Source of the DNA: UBA1151 sp963579925
GTDB taxonomy: Bacteria; Chloroflexota; Dehalococcoidia; Lucifugimonadales; Lucifugimonadaceae
NCBI GenBank assembly: GCA_963579925.1
Contig: CAUZJA010000102.1
Coordinates: 1-9,727 of the forward strand
Length of the DNA: 9,727 nucleotides
Direction of reading: 5' to 3'
Shown: positions 1 through 5,836 of the stretch, in pieces
Numbering within the stretch: the stretch's first letter is position 1
How the letters are laid out: each line of letters begins with the position of its first letter
Program-made: the position numbers and the translations under genes
Notes under the pieces: model-generated
The model's database searches: none
The model's input: only the letters and a program-made list of their open reading frames with translations
What the model was told of the DNA's origin: nothing

Positions 1-530
1 TGGCCCGCAAGTTTCGTGCGCAGCAGCTTCGCCTCAAACGTACCCAGTAGAGAGTTGCGCATCTTGTAGTTGGTGATGCAATGCCAGTTCTCCCACTTCT
101 CGGGAGTTTTGCCCAAAAGACCGTATTCCACGGGCAGCGGTTGATCCGACTCGATAAACGCGTTCACGCCCGCCGTGTACGCGTCCACCATAGCCTTCGC
201 CATATCGGACGCCATTTCGTAGTCCAGCTTGGAGCTGCGTCCCATTCCAGCCGCCCGCAGCAGCTTGTCCTGCGCCAACCCAGACGTACCAACGAACTCC
301 GACCACCGGCCCAATGCCCGATACCGGTCCGCGTCCATGTGCCAGAGACGGTCCTGCGCGGTGATGTAGCCCTGAGCGAAAAATAGGTCCCACTCGTTGT
401 TGGCCTTGATGTGTGGGATGCCCCACGCGTCGCGGTGAGTTTCAACCGATTCGCGAAGGCCACTCAGCGTTTGCGGACTCAGCAGGTCTGGGATCGCGTT
501 GGCAAGTTCGTCGGACGTCAGTCGGGCCAT
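1..530 (-). CDS. Penicillin-acylase-family (Ntn hydrolase) protein, N-terminal part, cut by left window edge
   Basis: This frame is open from an ATG at 530 to the window edge (176 codons); the C-terminal part lies outside. The translation starts MARLTSDELANAIPDLL. It then shows the family's N-terminal signature: DAWGIPHIKA at about residues 36-45, an FFAQGYITAQDRLWHMD stretch at about 52-68, YTAGVNAFI near 120, and PVEYGLLGKTPEKW at about 135-148. In this family these belong to the alpha chain of a precursor that cleaves itself into alpha and beta subunits, with an N-terminal Ser of the beta chain as nucleophile. That residue is not in the window, so activity cannot be judged. A GGAG lies 7 nt before the ATG. 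No signal peptide is visible, although many relatives are exported. The substrate is unknown: relatives hydrolyse beta-lactams, acyl-homoserine lactones or other amides. The gene is transcribed divergently from the DUF3179 gene. Confidence 0.9.
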   Translation of the reverse strand, partial: MARLTSDELANAIPDLLSPQTLSGLRESVETHRDAWGIPHIKANNEWDLFFAQGYITAQDRLWHMDADRYRALGRWSEFVGTSGLAQDKLLRAAGMGRSSKLDYEMASDMAKAMVDAYTAGVNAFIESDQPLPVEYGLLGKTPEKWENWHCITNYKMRNSLLGTFEAKLLRTKLAG

Positions 531-537
531 TGATTTG

Positions 538-541
538 CTCC
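538..541 (-). promoter_or_regulatory. Ribosome binding site (GGAG) of the penicillin-acylase-family gene
   Basis: GGAG on the minus strand lies 7 nt upstream of the ATG at 530. It fixes the start: the only other nearby ATG, at 543, overlaps this motif and is out of frame. Confidence 0.6.
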
Positions 542-586
542 ATGATTATTGTGAGGCGGGCAAACCTTCCGCGTCCTGAGATCAAG

Positions 587-592
587 TGTCAA
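587..592 (-). promoter_or_regulatory. Candidate -35 box (TTGACA)
   Basis: The hexamer matches the sigma-70 -35 consensus exactly, about 60 nt upstream of the acylase start. No good -10 hexamer stands at the usual spacing, so this is a weak candidate based on one half-site. Confidence 0.25.
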
Positions 593-608
593 GCGCTGCA
601 CCAGAGTT

Positions 609-639
609 GGGGAGTGTAAGCCTGGGATGTGCGCTCCCC
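609..639. repeat. GC-rich inverted repeat / hairpin in the divergent intergenic region
   Basis: GGGGAG at 609-614 pairs perfectly with CTCCCC at 634-639. Allowing G-U pairs in RNA, the stem extends to 10 bp (arms 609-618 and 630-639) around an 11-nt loop. No T-tract follows on either strand, so it does not look like an intrinsic terminator. It could be an operator or a leader hairpin in the DUF3179 mRNA. The 6-bp perfect core could also arise by chance. Confidence 0.4.
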
Positions 640-674
640 GCGTCTGATAGAGATTGCGATCATCGAAAGCAGTA

Positions 675-1832
675 ATGATCGCGATTCGAATTCCGCATGC
701 CCGCCGCTTGCTGCCGATGACCTTGGGTCTCGCCGGCCTAATATCTATTGGCTGTGGATCTTCGCCAGAAGCTACGCCTACTATCGCTCCCATCCCCACC
801 CAGTCTGGCGCTAACCTGATCTTCGCGGCCCCAACGGCCACTCCCTCCCCTGTGCTTCACTTCGATACCGAATTCACTGACCCGTTTGAGATCCTCAATC
901 CGCTGAACGACGGCCGAGCAGTTGATCTAGACGAGTACCTGCGCAACACCGCTCCCGATTCAATCGCGCCGGTCTACACGCCGGAATACATCGCACCAAA
1001 CGACGCACCCCTCACGGTTGATGAACTCGTGATGGGTGTTGAGATCAACGGGGAGTCGCGGGCATTTCCCGTGGGTCTGATGCGCAATCGAGAGATGGTG
1101 AACGACACAATTGGCGGCGTGCCAGTGCTGGTGAGCTGGTGCCCTGTCTGCGTCACCGGCCTGGTGCACGACCGGCGAATTGAAGGCGAAGTATTCACGT
1201 TCGGCAACGAAGGCGTGCTGTTCATGAATGCCATGACTTGGTGGGACCACAAGACCGCCAGTGTGTGGTCTCAACCGTGGGGCATGGTGATTCTGGGCGA
1301 CCTAAAAGGTACGCAGCTAACGCAGATTCCGTACGAATTCACGACCTGGGGCGCATGGTTGGATGATCATCCCTCAACGCTCGTCCTGACCGATGAACGC
1401 GGCTTCTCATACGGCCCGCAGGAAGTCACCGATGCGTTTGTAATCGGTGTCGCCATCCAGGATCAGGCCCGCGGCTTCTACTACAAGTCCATCGAAGAAG
1501 TCGGCGTCCACAACGATGAACTTGGCCAGTTCCCGGTGGCAGTCATCGTCAATGCAGAGACTCGGGAGATAGACATACTCCTGCGAGACGGACTCGGCAC
1601 ACCAGCGGACGATAAAGTGGAAGTGCCGGATCTCCTGACGTTCGCGAAGTCGGCCGACGGCATCATCACAGACGTTGAGACTGGTTCTTCATGGGACGTT
1701 GAGCGCGGCATAGCGCTTGATGGGCCGTTGCGAGGTACGCATATCCAGAAGGTGCCGTACCAGTCGTCGTTCGACTGGGCCTGGAACGATTTCTTCCCGG
1801 GAGCGGGACTATGGGGCGACCGCAAGCGGTAA
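675..1832 (+). CDS. DUF3179 domain-containing lipoprotein
   Basis: 385 residues from the ATG at 675; a TTG at 654 would add seven residues before the same signal. The N-terminus MIAIRIPHARRLLPM has basic residues, then a short hydrophobic stretch and ISIGC, which fits a lipobox with Cys27 as the lipidated residue. A Pro/Thr/Ser-rich linker follows. This predicts an exported, membrane-anchored protein. The rest matches DUF3179: GVEINGESRAFPVGLM near 122-137, a CPVC pair (Cys156, Cys159) in VSWCPVCVTGLVHDR, WWDHKTASVWSQPWG near 189-203, and a C-terminal SSWDVERGIALDGPLRG with SFDWAWNDFFPG. The biochemical role of DUF3179 is not established as far as I know. The conserved CxxC hints at metal or redox chemistry, which is inference. 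The gene converges on the DegT-like gene with 13 bp between stops, so it is probably its own transcription unit. Confidence 0.9.
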   Translation: MIAIRIPHARRLLPMTLGLAGLISIGCGSSPEATPTIAPIPTQSGANLIFAAPTATPSPVLHFDTEFTDPFEILNPLNDGRAVDLDEYLRNTAPDSIAPVYTPEYIAPNDAPLTVDELVMGVEINGESRAFPVGLMRNREMVNDTIGGVPVLVSWCPVCVTGLVHDRRIEGEVFTFGNEGVLFMNAMTWWDHKTASVWSQPWGMVILGDLKGTQLTQIPYEFTTWGAWLDDHPSTLVLTDERGFSYGPQEVTDAFVIGVAIQDQARGFYYKSIEEVGVHNDELGQFPVAVIVNAETREIDILLRDGLGTPADDKVEVPDLLTFAKSADGIITDVETGSSWDVERGIALDGPLRGTHIQKVPYQSSFDWAWNDFFPGAGLWGDRKR

Positions 1833-1845
1833 TCACAGCGCCCTG

Positions 1846-2970
1846 CTAAGTCGCATCCTCAAGGTCAGCCCATGTGACCTGCTCAACAGGCTGCTCCAGA
1901 GTCCATGCAGTGATCACCTTCACCATGTGTTTAATGTGAAAGCGCTCAATGTCCTGGTGGATTGGCAGCACCAGGGTCTCCCGAATCATGCTGGCCTCAC
2001 TGGGGAACGCATCCTGATCCAGCAACCTCGGCATCCCCGGCCATACCCACGCCTCAATCTCATTCTCATGAAGACGCTGCAGAAGCTCATCGCGTTTCGC
2101 CACTCGTAGCGGAAAACCCCACGGGCACACACCATCTGTCAGAATCCGTTTCATAGGAGCAATACCAGTTAAGCCCTTGAACTCCTCCAACAGAGTGCGG
2201 TAGTTTCTGCGCCGCTTTTCACGAATGAAATCGACAGATGTCGCAAGGCGATTCATCAATGCGTGTGAATATCGATCTATACCTGTCGAGTCCATTTCAG
2301 CATACACATCCCCCCGGGAGATAAAGCGACTGAGAATGCGCTTTAGAAACGACGATCGCGACTTGTAAACAGCCCAACTTATGATCTGCCTAAGTGCCCA
2401 GATATTGGTGTTGGAGGGGTTTCCCGATCCGTCTGGTAGTGACAGTCCGGTTGCTGAGTAGAGCCCGGCGCCGGTCTGGAGTGGCAGTATCTTTCGGTAG
2501 TAGAAGATCGATAAATCTCCTGTGCGCCCCAGCGCCTGTCCGTGCACCTCTGTCATGAAGGAGTGCGCACAGTCCTCGATCAACGCAAGCGACGCGAACT
2601 GGCAAAACTGAACCGCGCGCGAAACGTCATTTGGAAACCCAAAATTATGAACCAGGATCAGAGCCGCATCTTCCGTCGACCGGTTCTGATCCAACCACTC
2701 CCAGTCCGGGGTCAGGTCATCTTTGACCGGGTAGAAACGCACGGGGTTTCCCATCGTCGGCAGCGTGTCTACCGCCGTGTCATTGATGTATGCCGGAGCC
2801 AGCACGTTCCCCGGATCCATAACTCTCAGCCCCGCGGCAAGCGCCTGGCGGGCGAACGCGTACAGCCGTACCTCATCAGTTGGGTTCTGATTGAGAGGCA
2901 TGTTACTGCCCTGTTGAAGGGCGCGGGAAGTCTCAAACGGGTTGGAGTGCGGTTCGGCAGGGATGATCAT
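1846..2970 (-). CDS. DegT/DnrJ/EryC1/StrS-family PLP-dependent aminotransferase-like protein
   Basis: 374 residues from the ATG at 2970, which has AGGTGG just upstream. A GTG at 2976 would add two residues. Fold-type I features of the DegT/StrS family are visible: a large-domain start with VLAPAYINDTAVDTL (about 56-70), LVHNFGFP (106-113), LIEDCAHSF (130-138; Asp133 would contact the PLP ring nitrogen), and GDLSIFYYRKILPLQTGAGL (151-170), where Lys160 is the likely Schiff-base lysine. The C-terminus has WGFPLRV and LVLPIHQDIERFHI, like the usual 'LPLH' end motif. The canonical SF..K..T.GEGG motif is degenerate: YYRKILPLQTGAG replaces it. Relatives are sugar aminotransferases or dehydratases of envelope and antibiotic sugars. 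No sugar-nucleotide gene is nearby, so the substrate is unknown. It lies 34 bp after leuB on the same strand and may be cotranscribed. It is not an IlvE-type leucine transaminase. Confidence 0.75.
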   Translation of the reverse strand: MIIPAEPHSNPFETSRALQQGSNMPLNQNPTDEVRLYAFARQALAAGLRVMDPGNVLAPAYINDTAVDTLPTMGNPVRFYPVKDDLTPDWEWLDQNRSTEDAALILVHNFGFPNDVSRAVQFCQFASLALIEDCAHSFMTEVHGQALGRTGDLSIFYYRKILPLQTGAGLYSATGLSLPDGSGNPSNTNIWALRQIISWAVYKSRSSFLKRILSRFISRGDVYAEMDSTGIDRYSHALMNRLATSVDFIREKRRRNYRTLLEEFKGLTGIAPMKRILTDGVCPWGFPLRVAKRDELLQRLHENEIEAWVWPGMPRLLDQDAFPSEASMIRETLVLPIHQDIERFHIKHMVKVITAWTLEQPVEQVTWADLEDAT

Positions 2971-3004
2971 CGCCACCTACCGTACCCGTCAACAACTAGA
3001 AGGT

Positions 3005-4111
3005 CTAACCAACCCGACCGGCGATGAGGTCTCCGAACTCCGTAGTTCCCAGCGTACTTGCGCCGGGTGAGCCGATCTCCACTGTGCGGTAGCCCTCAGA
3101 TAGAACGCCTTCAATGGCGTTCTCAATGGCGTCCGCTTCTTCGTGAAGTCCAAAGGACCATCGGAGCAACATCGCAGCGCTCAAAATCGAAGCACATGGG
3201 TTAGCGATGCCCTGCCCTGCGATATCCGGTGCGGAGCCATGAATTGGCTCGTACAGCGCTGGCTTGCCGCCGCGCTTTGGCTTGCCATCCGCAGGTGGAA
3301 GCGATGAGAGGCTGGCGCTTGGCAACATGCCCATCGAACCGGCCAGCACCGAAGCTTCGTCACTGAGAATGTCGCCAAACATGTTTTCTGCAACCACAAC
3401 ATCAAACTCACTTGGGCGCACAACAAGCTGCATAGCAGCGTTGTCCGCAAGCATGTGAATCAACTCGACTTCCGGGTACTCCTGCCCCACTTCAATCGCC
3501 ACTTCCCGCCAGAGTCGTGACGACTCAAGAACGTTCATCTTGTCGAGTGAGTGGAGGCGCTTCCGGCGATTCATTGCCAGCTCAAATCCAACGCGCAGTA
3601 CACGAGCGATTTCCTGCTCTGAGTACTTCAGAGTATCGACGGCTCGTCGTCCGCGCGATGTGTTCCAGCGCTTCTTTGGCTTGCCAAAGTAGAGTCCACC
3701 GGTAAGTTCGCGAACGATGATCAGGTCAACGCCCTCAAGTCTTTCGGGGCGCAGAGGGCTGGCATCAATCAGCTCTGGATACACCTTCACAGGCCGCAGG
3801 TTTGCGAACAGTCCCAACGTCTTCCGGAGAGCAAGAATGCCGTCTTCTGGTCGCATCTTCGCAGCCGGGTCATCCCACTTCGGGCCACCTACAGCACCAA
3901 ACAGCACCGCGTCGCTTCCAAGCACCACATCTCGGGTCTTGTCAGGAAGAGCCTCGCCAAAATCATCGATGGCATTACCACCAACTGGTCCGGTTGAGTA
4001 CTCAAACTCGTGTCCGAAACGCCTACCGATGGACTCCATGACCTTCATGGCCTCTGCAGTGACCTCGGGGCCAATGCCGTCCCCGCCAAGTATCGCGATT
4101 TTTGCTTTCAC
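3005..4111 (-). CDS. leuB: 3-isopropylmalate dehydrogenase
   Basis: 368 residues from a GTG at 4111 with a purine-rich AGAAGAG 7 nt upstream; no in-frame ATG lies closer. The cytoplasmic enzyme oxidatively decarboxylates 3-isopropylmalate with NAD+ to give 2-oxoisocaproate. Expected residues are present: the substrate arginines Arg96 and Arg106 (LRKTLGLFANLRP) and Arg134 (VRELTGG), Tyr141 (GLYFG), Lys191 (DKMNVLESSRLW), and the metal aspartates Asp223 (LADNAAMQLV), Asp247 and Asp251 (MFGDILSDE). The NAD-site motif YEPIHGSAPDIAG (287-299) is intact. Compared with the typical PSASLG..GLYEPIHG, there is a basic, Pro/Gly-rich insertion of roughly a dozen residues at about 268-285, before the NAD loop. 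Overall length is close to the usual 360-365. It lies 56 bp downstream of leuD. Confidence 0.97.
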   Translation of the reverse strand: MKAKIAILGGDGIGPEVTAEAMKVMESIGRRFGHEFEYSTGPVGGNAIDDFGEALPDKTRDVVLGSDAVLFGAVGGPKWDDPAAKMRPEDGILALRKTLGLFANLRPVKVYPELIDASPLRPERLEGVDLIIVRELTGGLYFGKPKKRWNTSRGRRAVDTLKYSEQEIARVLRVGFELAMNRRKRLHSLDKMNVLESSRLWREVAIEVGQEYPEVELIHMLADNAAMQLVVRPSEFDVVVAENMFGDILSDEASVLAGSMGMLPSASLSSLPPADGKPKRGGKPALYEPIHGSAPDIAGQGIANPCASILSAAMLLRWSFGLHEEADAIENAIEGVLSEGYRTVEIGSPGASTLGTTEFGDLIAGRVG

Positions 4112-4167
4112 GTGGATGCTCTTCTCTATGTCTAATCTGGGTATCTGAGTCTGTTAGGCGACGGCGA

Positions 4168-4764
4168 CTACCAGCGGGCCGGGTGCGCCGCTTCGAAGTC
4201 TTCTATCTTCGTGTTCTTAGTCATCGTCGAGCCGACCTCGTCCAGGCCCTTGATGAGCGACTCTTTGCGGAATGCGTCAACGTCAAATGTAACTGTCCAG
4301 CCATCGTCGTCTGTGATTGTCTGGGCTTCCAGATCAACCGTCGCGTTGTAGCCGTTCCGCTGGAGCGCCTTGCCCATAATGGTGTCTACTTCATCCTGCG
4401 GCAAGACCGCGGTGATCATGCCGTTCTGGAAGCAGTTGCCACGGAAAATATCAGCAAAGCTGGGCGCAATCAAGACCTTGAATCCAAACTCCCGCAATGC
4501 CCACGGTGCGTGTTCACGAGATGACCCTGAGCCAAAGTTTGGACCGGCAACAAGAATGCTCGCGTCGGTGTAACGCTCTTCGTTCAGCACAAAATTCGGG
4601 TTAGGCGCGCCATCTTCCAGGTATCGCCAGTCGAAAAACGCGAACTCACCAAAGCCGGTCCGCTCAATTCGCTTGAGGAACTGCTTCGGAATTATCTGGT
4701 CCGTATCCACATTCGCCTTGTCCATTGGGGCGACGATTCCTGTGAACTTCTTGAATGGATCCAA
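4168..4764 (-). CDS. leuD: 3-isopropylmalate dehydratase, small subunit
   Basis: 198 residues from a TTG at 4764 (MDPFKKFTGIVAPMDKANVD). The open frame continues upstream to 4965 but overlaps the preceding gene there and lacks family similarity. GGGAG lies 10 nt before the TTG, and LeuD proteins normally begin at this point, so TTG is preferred. LeuD is the swivelling-domain subunit that pairs with LeuC to convert 2-isopropylmalate to 3-isopropylmalate. Motifs seen: DTDQIIPKQFLKRIERTGFG (21-39), the conserved NFGSGSSREHAPWAL loop (76-90), and the IAPSFADIFRGNCFQNGM strand (99-116). Length matches bacterial-type LeuD (about 200), rather than the short archaeal type. It is separated from leuC by the inserted DUF4328-like gene, with 47 bp to that gene's stop. 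Confidence 0.96.
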   Translation of the reverse strand: MDPFKKFTGIVAPMDKANVDTDQIIPKQFLKRIERTGFGEFAFFDWRYLEDGAPNPNFVLNEERYTDASILVAGPNFGSGSSREHAPWALREFGFKVLIAPSFADIFRGNCFQNGMITAVLPQDEVDTIMGKALQRNGYNATVDLEAQTITDDDGWTVTFDVDAFRKESLIKGLDEVGSTMTKNTKIEDFEAAHPARW

Positions 4765-4774
4765 TTTACCTATT

Positions 4775-4779
4775 CTCCC
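4775..4779 (-). promoter_or_regulatory. Ribosome binding site (GGGAG) supporting a TTG start for leuD
   Basis: GGGAG on the minus strand ends 10 nt before the TTG at 4764. Together with the position where LeuD homology begins, it supports TTG as the start, rather than the longer frame that runs into the DUF4328 gene. Confidence 0.5.
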
Positions 4780-4811
4780 GGCCGCATCCGCGATCCGTGC
4801 GTTGTCTATTC

Positions 4812-5831
4812 CTAGTCTAAAGAGAAGGTCTTGATGGGCGGTACGGCCATGTGAGGGCCAACCACTTCGTACTTCTTCTCTTGTCGTTCGTGGATTCTGT
4901 TCATAGCGATGTAGGCGAATATCGCAGGCGTTGCAAGAAATATATCCATGGCGATCAATCCCCATGCGAGACTCAACCGATCGTCAATAAGATCAGAGCC
5001 CCAGGCCCACCTGATGGTTCGCGGACCCAGCAAGATAGTTACAGCAAACGCGATCCACCACAGCGTGACAATCCCTGAAGGCGATCCGCTCTTCCACTGC
5101 TCCCCTGCTCCATCCGCCTCAGGGTTGCTGCCTTTCCATATCTCCTGGAATATTCTGCTGCCCTTGTAGAAATTGAACATGGGCACGAACAGCCAGAGCA
5201 TTGCCGAGACGGAACTGAAGTGCTGTCCTTCAGATTTCAGCGTCAACAGGTTTCGGTTCGCCTGATATGCAAACGATGCAACAAGAGTCGCCAACGCGAT
5301 GAACAGGAACAGGTATCCGGCGAACAGGCCAAAGACCCATGTCTCCGCATCATCTAAATCACGGGCGAGTTCAAATATCTGTTCGCACGCAGGTGGCACG
5401 GCACCGGTAACCGGGTCAGAGCTGCACGTTACGCCTTCTGCTATAGCGTATTGCAGCAGTCCATCCACGGTCCTGTCTGGTGGCGTCCGCTGAAATCCTG
5501 CTTGATCCCACTTCACCAGTTCCTGGCGCTCTTGATAGTCCGCAAACGCGGTTGCCAACGCCAGGACAATCCAGAGTGCCAGAACAACCTTAATAATTAC
5601 CATCTGACGCCCGTTGGAGTCGTACCCGTACGGCTGCTCATCCTGCTCCCGCAGTGATCGGCCCCGCTCCTGCCTGCCGGAAACGTTGAACGGATTGACC
5701 AGGTTCGCGCCGCTACGACCAACCGAACGCCCTCCGCTGCCTCTGACACCGGCACGGCTCCCACCTCTCCCAGCTCCCTTGCGGGGGTTAGGACGGACTG
5801 GACGACCCTGTTTATCTCGATTGGATGGCAT
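4812..5831 (-). CDS. DUF4328-like multi-pass membrane protein with Arg/Gly-rich N-terminal tail
   Basis: 339 residues from an ATG at 5831. Residues 1-66 are low-complexity and basic: 13 arginines, many in GR/RG pairs, with Gly, Ser and Pro. Hydrophobic segments follow at about 76-97, 164-188, 207-223 (shorter, possibly re-entrant), 253-270 and 285-310. The stretch SAMLWLFVPMFNFYKGSRIFQEIWKGSNPEA followed by WW at 258-259 resembles DUF4328 proteins (a W.FVP..N...P...M.EIW type motif); the function of DUF4328 is unknown. Two cysteines (Cys136, Cys149) lie in the loop between the first two segments and could form a disulfide if that loop is outside the cell. By the positive-inside rule the Arg-rich tail is probably cytoplasmic. 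The ATG lies 5 nt after the leuC stop with no Shine-Dalgarno sequence, implying translational coupling. Its place between leuC and leuD is unusual. A role in leucine metabolism (transport, sensing) is speculation. Confidence 0.8.
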   Translation of the reverse strand: MPSNRDKQGRPVRPNPRKGAGRGGSRAGVRGSGGRSVGRSGANLVNPFNVSGRQERGRSLREQDEQPYGYDSNGRQMVIIKVVLALWIVLALATAFADYQERQELVKWDQAGFQRTPPDRTVDGLLQYAIAEGVTCSSDPVTGAVPPACEQIFELARDLDDAETWVFGLFAGYLFLFIALATLVASFAYQANRNLLTLKSEGQHFSSVSAMLWLFVPMFNFYKGSRIFQEIWKGSNPEADGAGEQWKSGSPSGIVTLWWIAFAVTILLGPRTIRWAWGSDLIDDRLSLAWGLIAMDIFLATPAIFAYIAMNRIHERQEKKYEVVGPHMAVPPIKTFSLD

Positions 5832-5836
5832 AGCTA

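Larger units (their letters stand above)
531..674. promoter_or_regulatory. Divergent intergenic region between the acylase and DUF3179 genes
   Basis: This 144-bp region must hold the start signals of both diverging genes. On the minus strand a perfect TTGACA (587-592) could be the -35 box for the acylase gene, but the sequence 17-18 nt downstream (GAAGGT or AAGGTT) is a poor -10 box. No convincing plus-strand promoter pair was found. A GC-rich inverted repeat sits in the middle and is listed separately. No small gene is supported here. Confidence 0.4.

Noticed and set aside
34..463. Two other minus-strand open frames inside 34-463
   Set aside because: The third minus-strand frame here encodes the penicillin-acylase N-terminus with several family motifs; these two are out-of-frame shadows of it.
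1819..1830. Short palindrome ACCGCAAGCGGT at the end of the DUF3179 gene as a terminator
   Set aside because: The stem is only 4-5 bp with a tiny loop, and no T-tract follows on either strand; it is within coding sequence.
4765..4965. N-terminal extension of leuD to an upstream start
   Set aside because: The extension overlaps the end of the DUF4328 gene by about 150 bp and has no LeuD similarity; the TTG at 4764 with GGGAG upstream coincides with the usual LeuD start.
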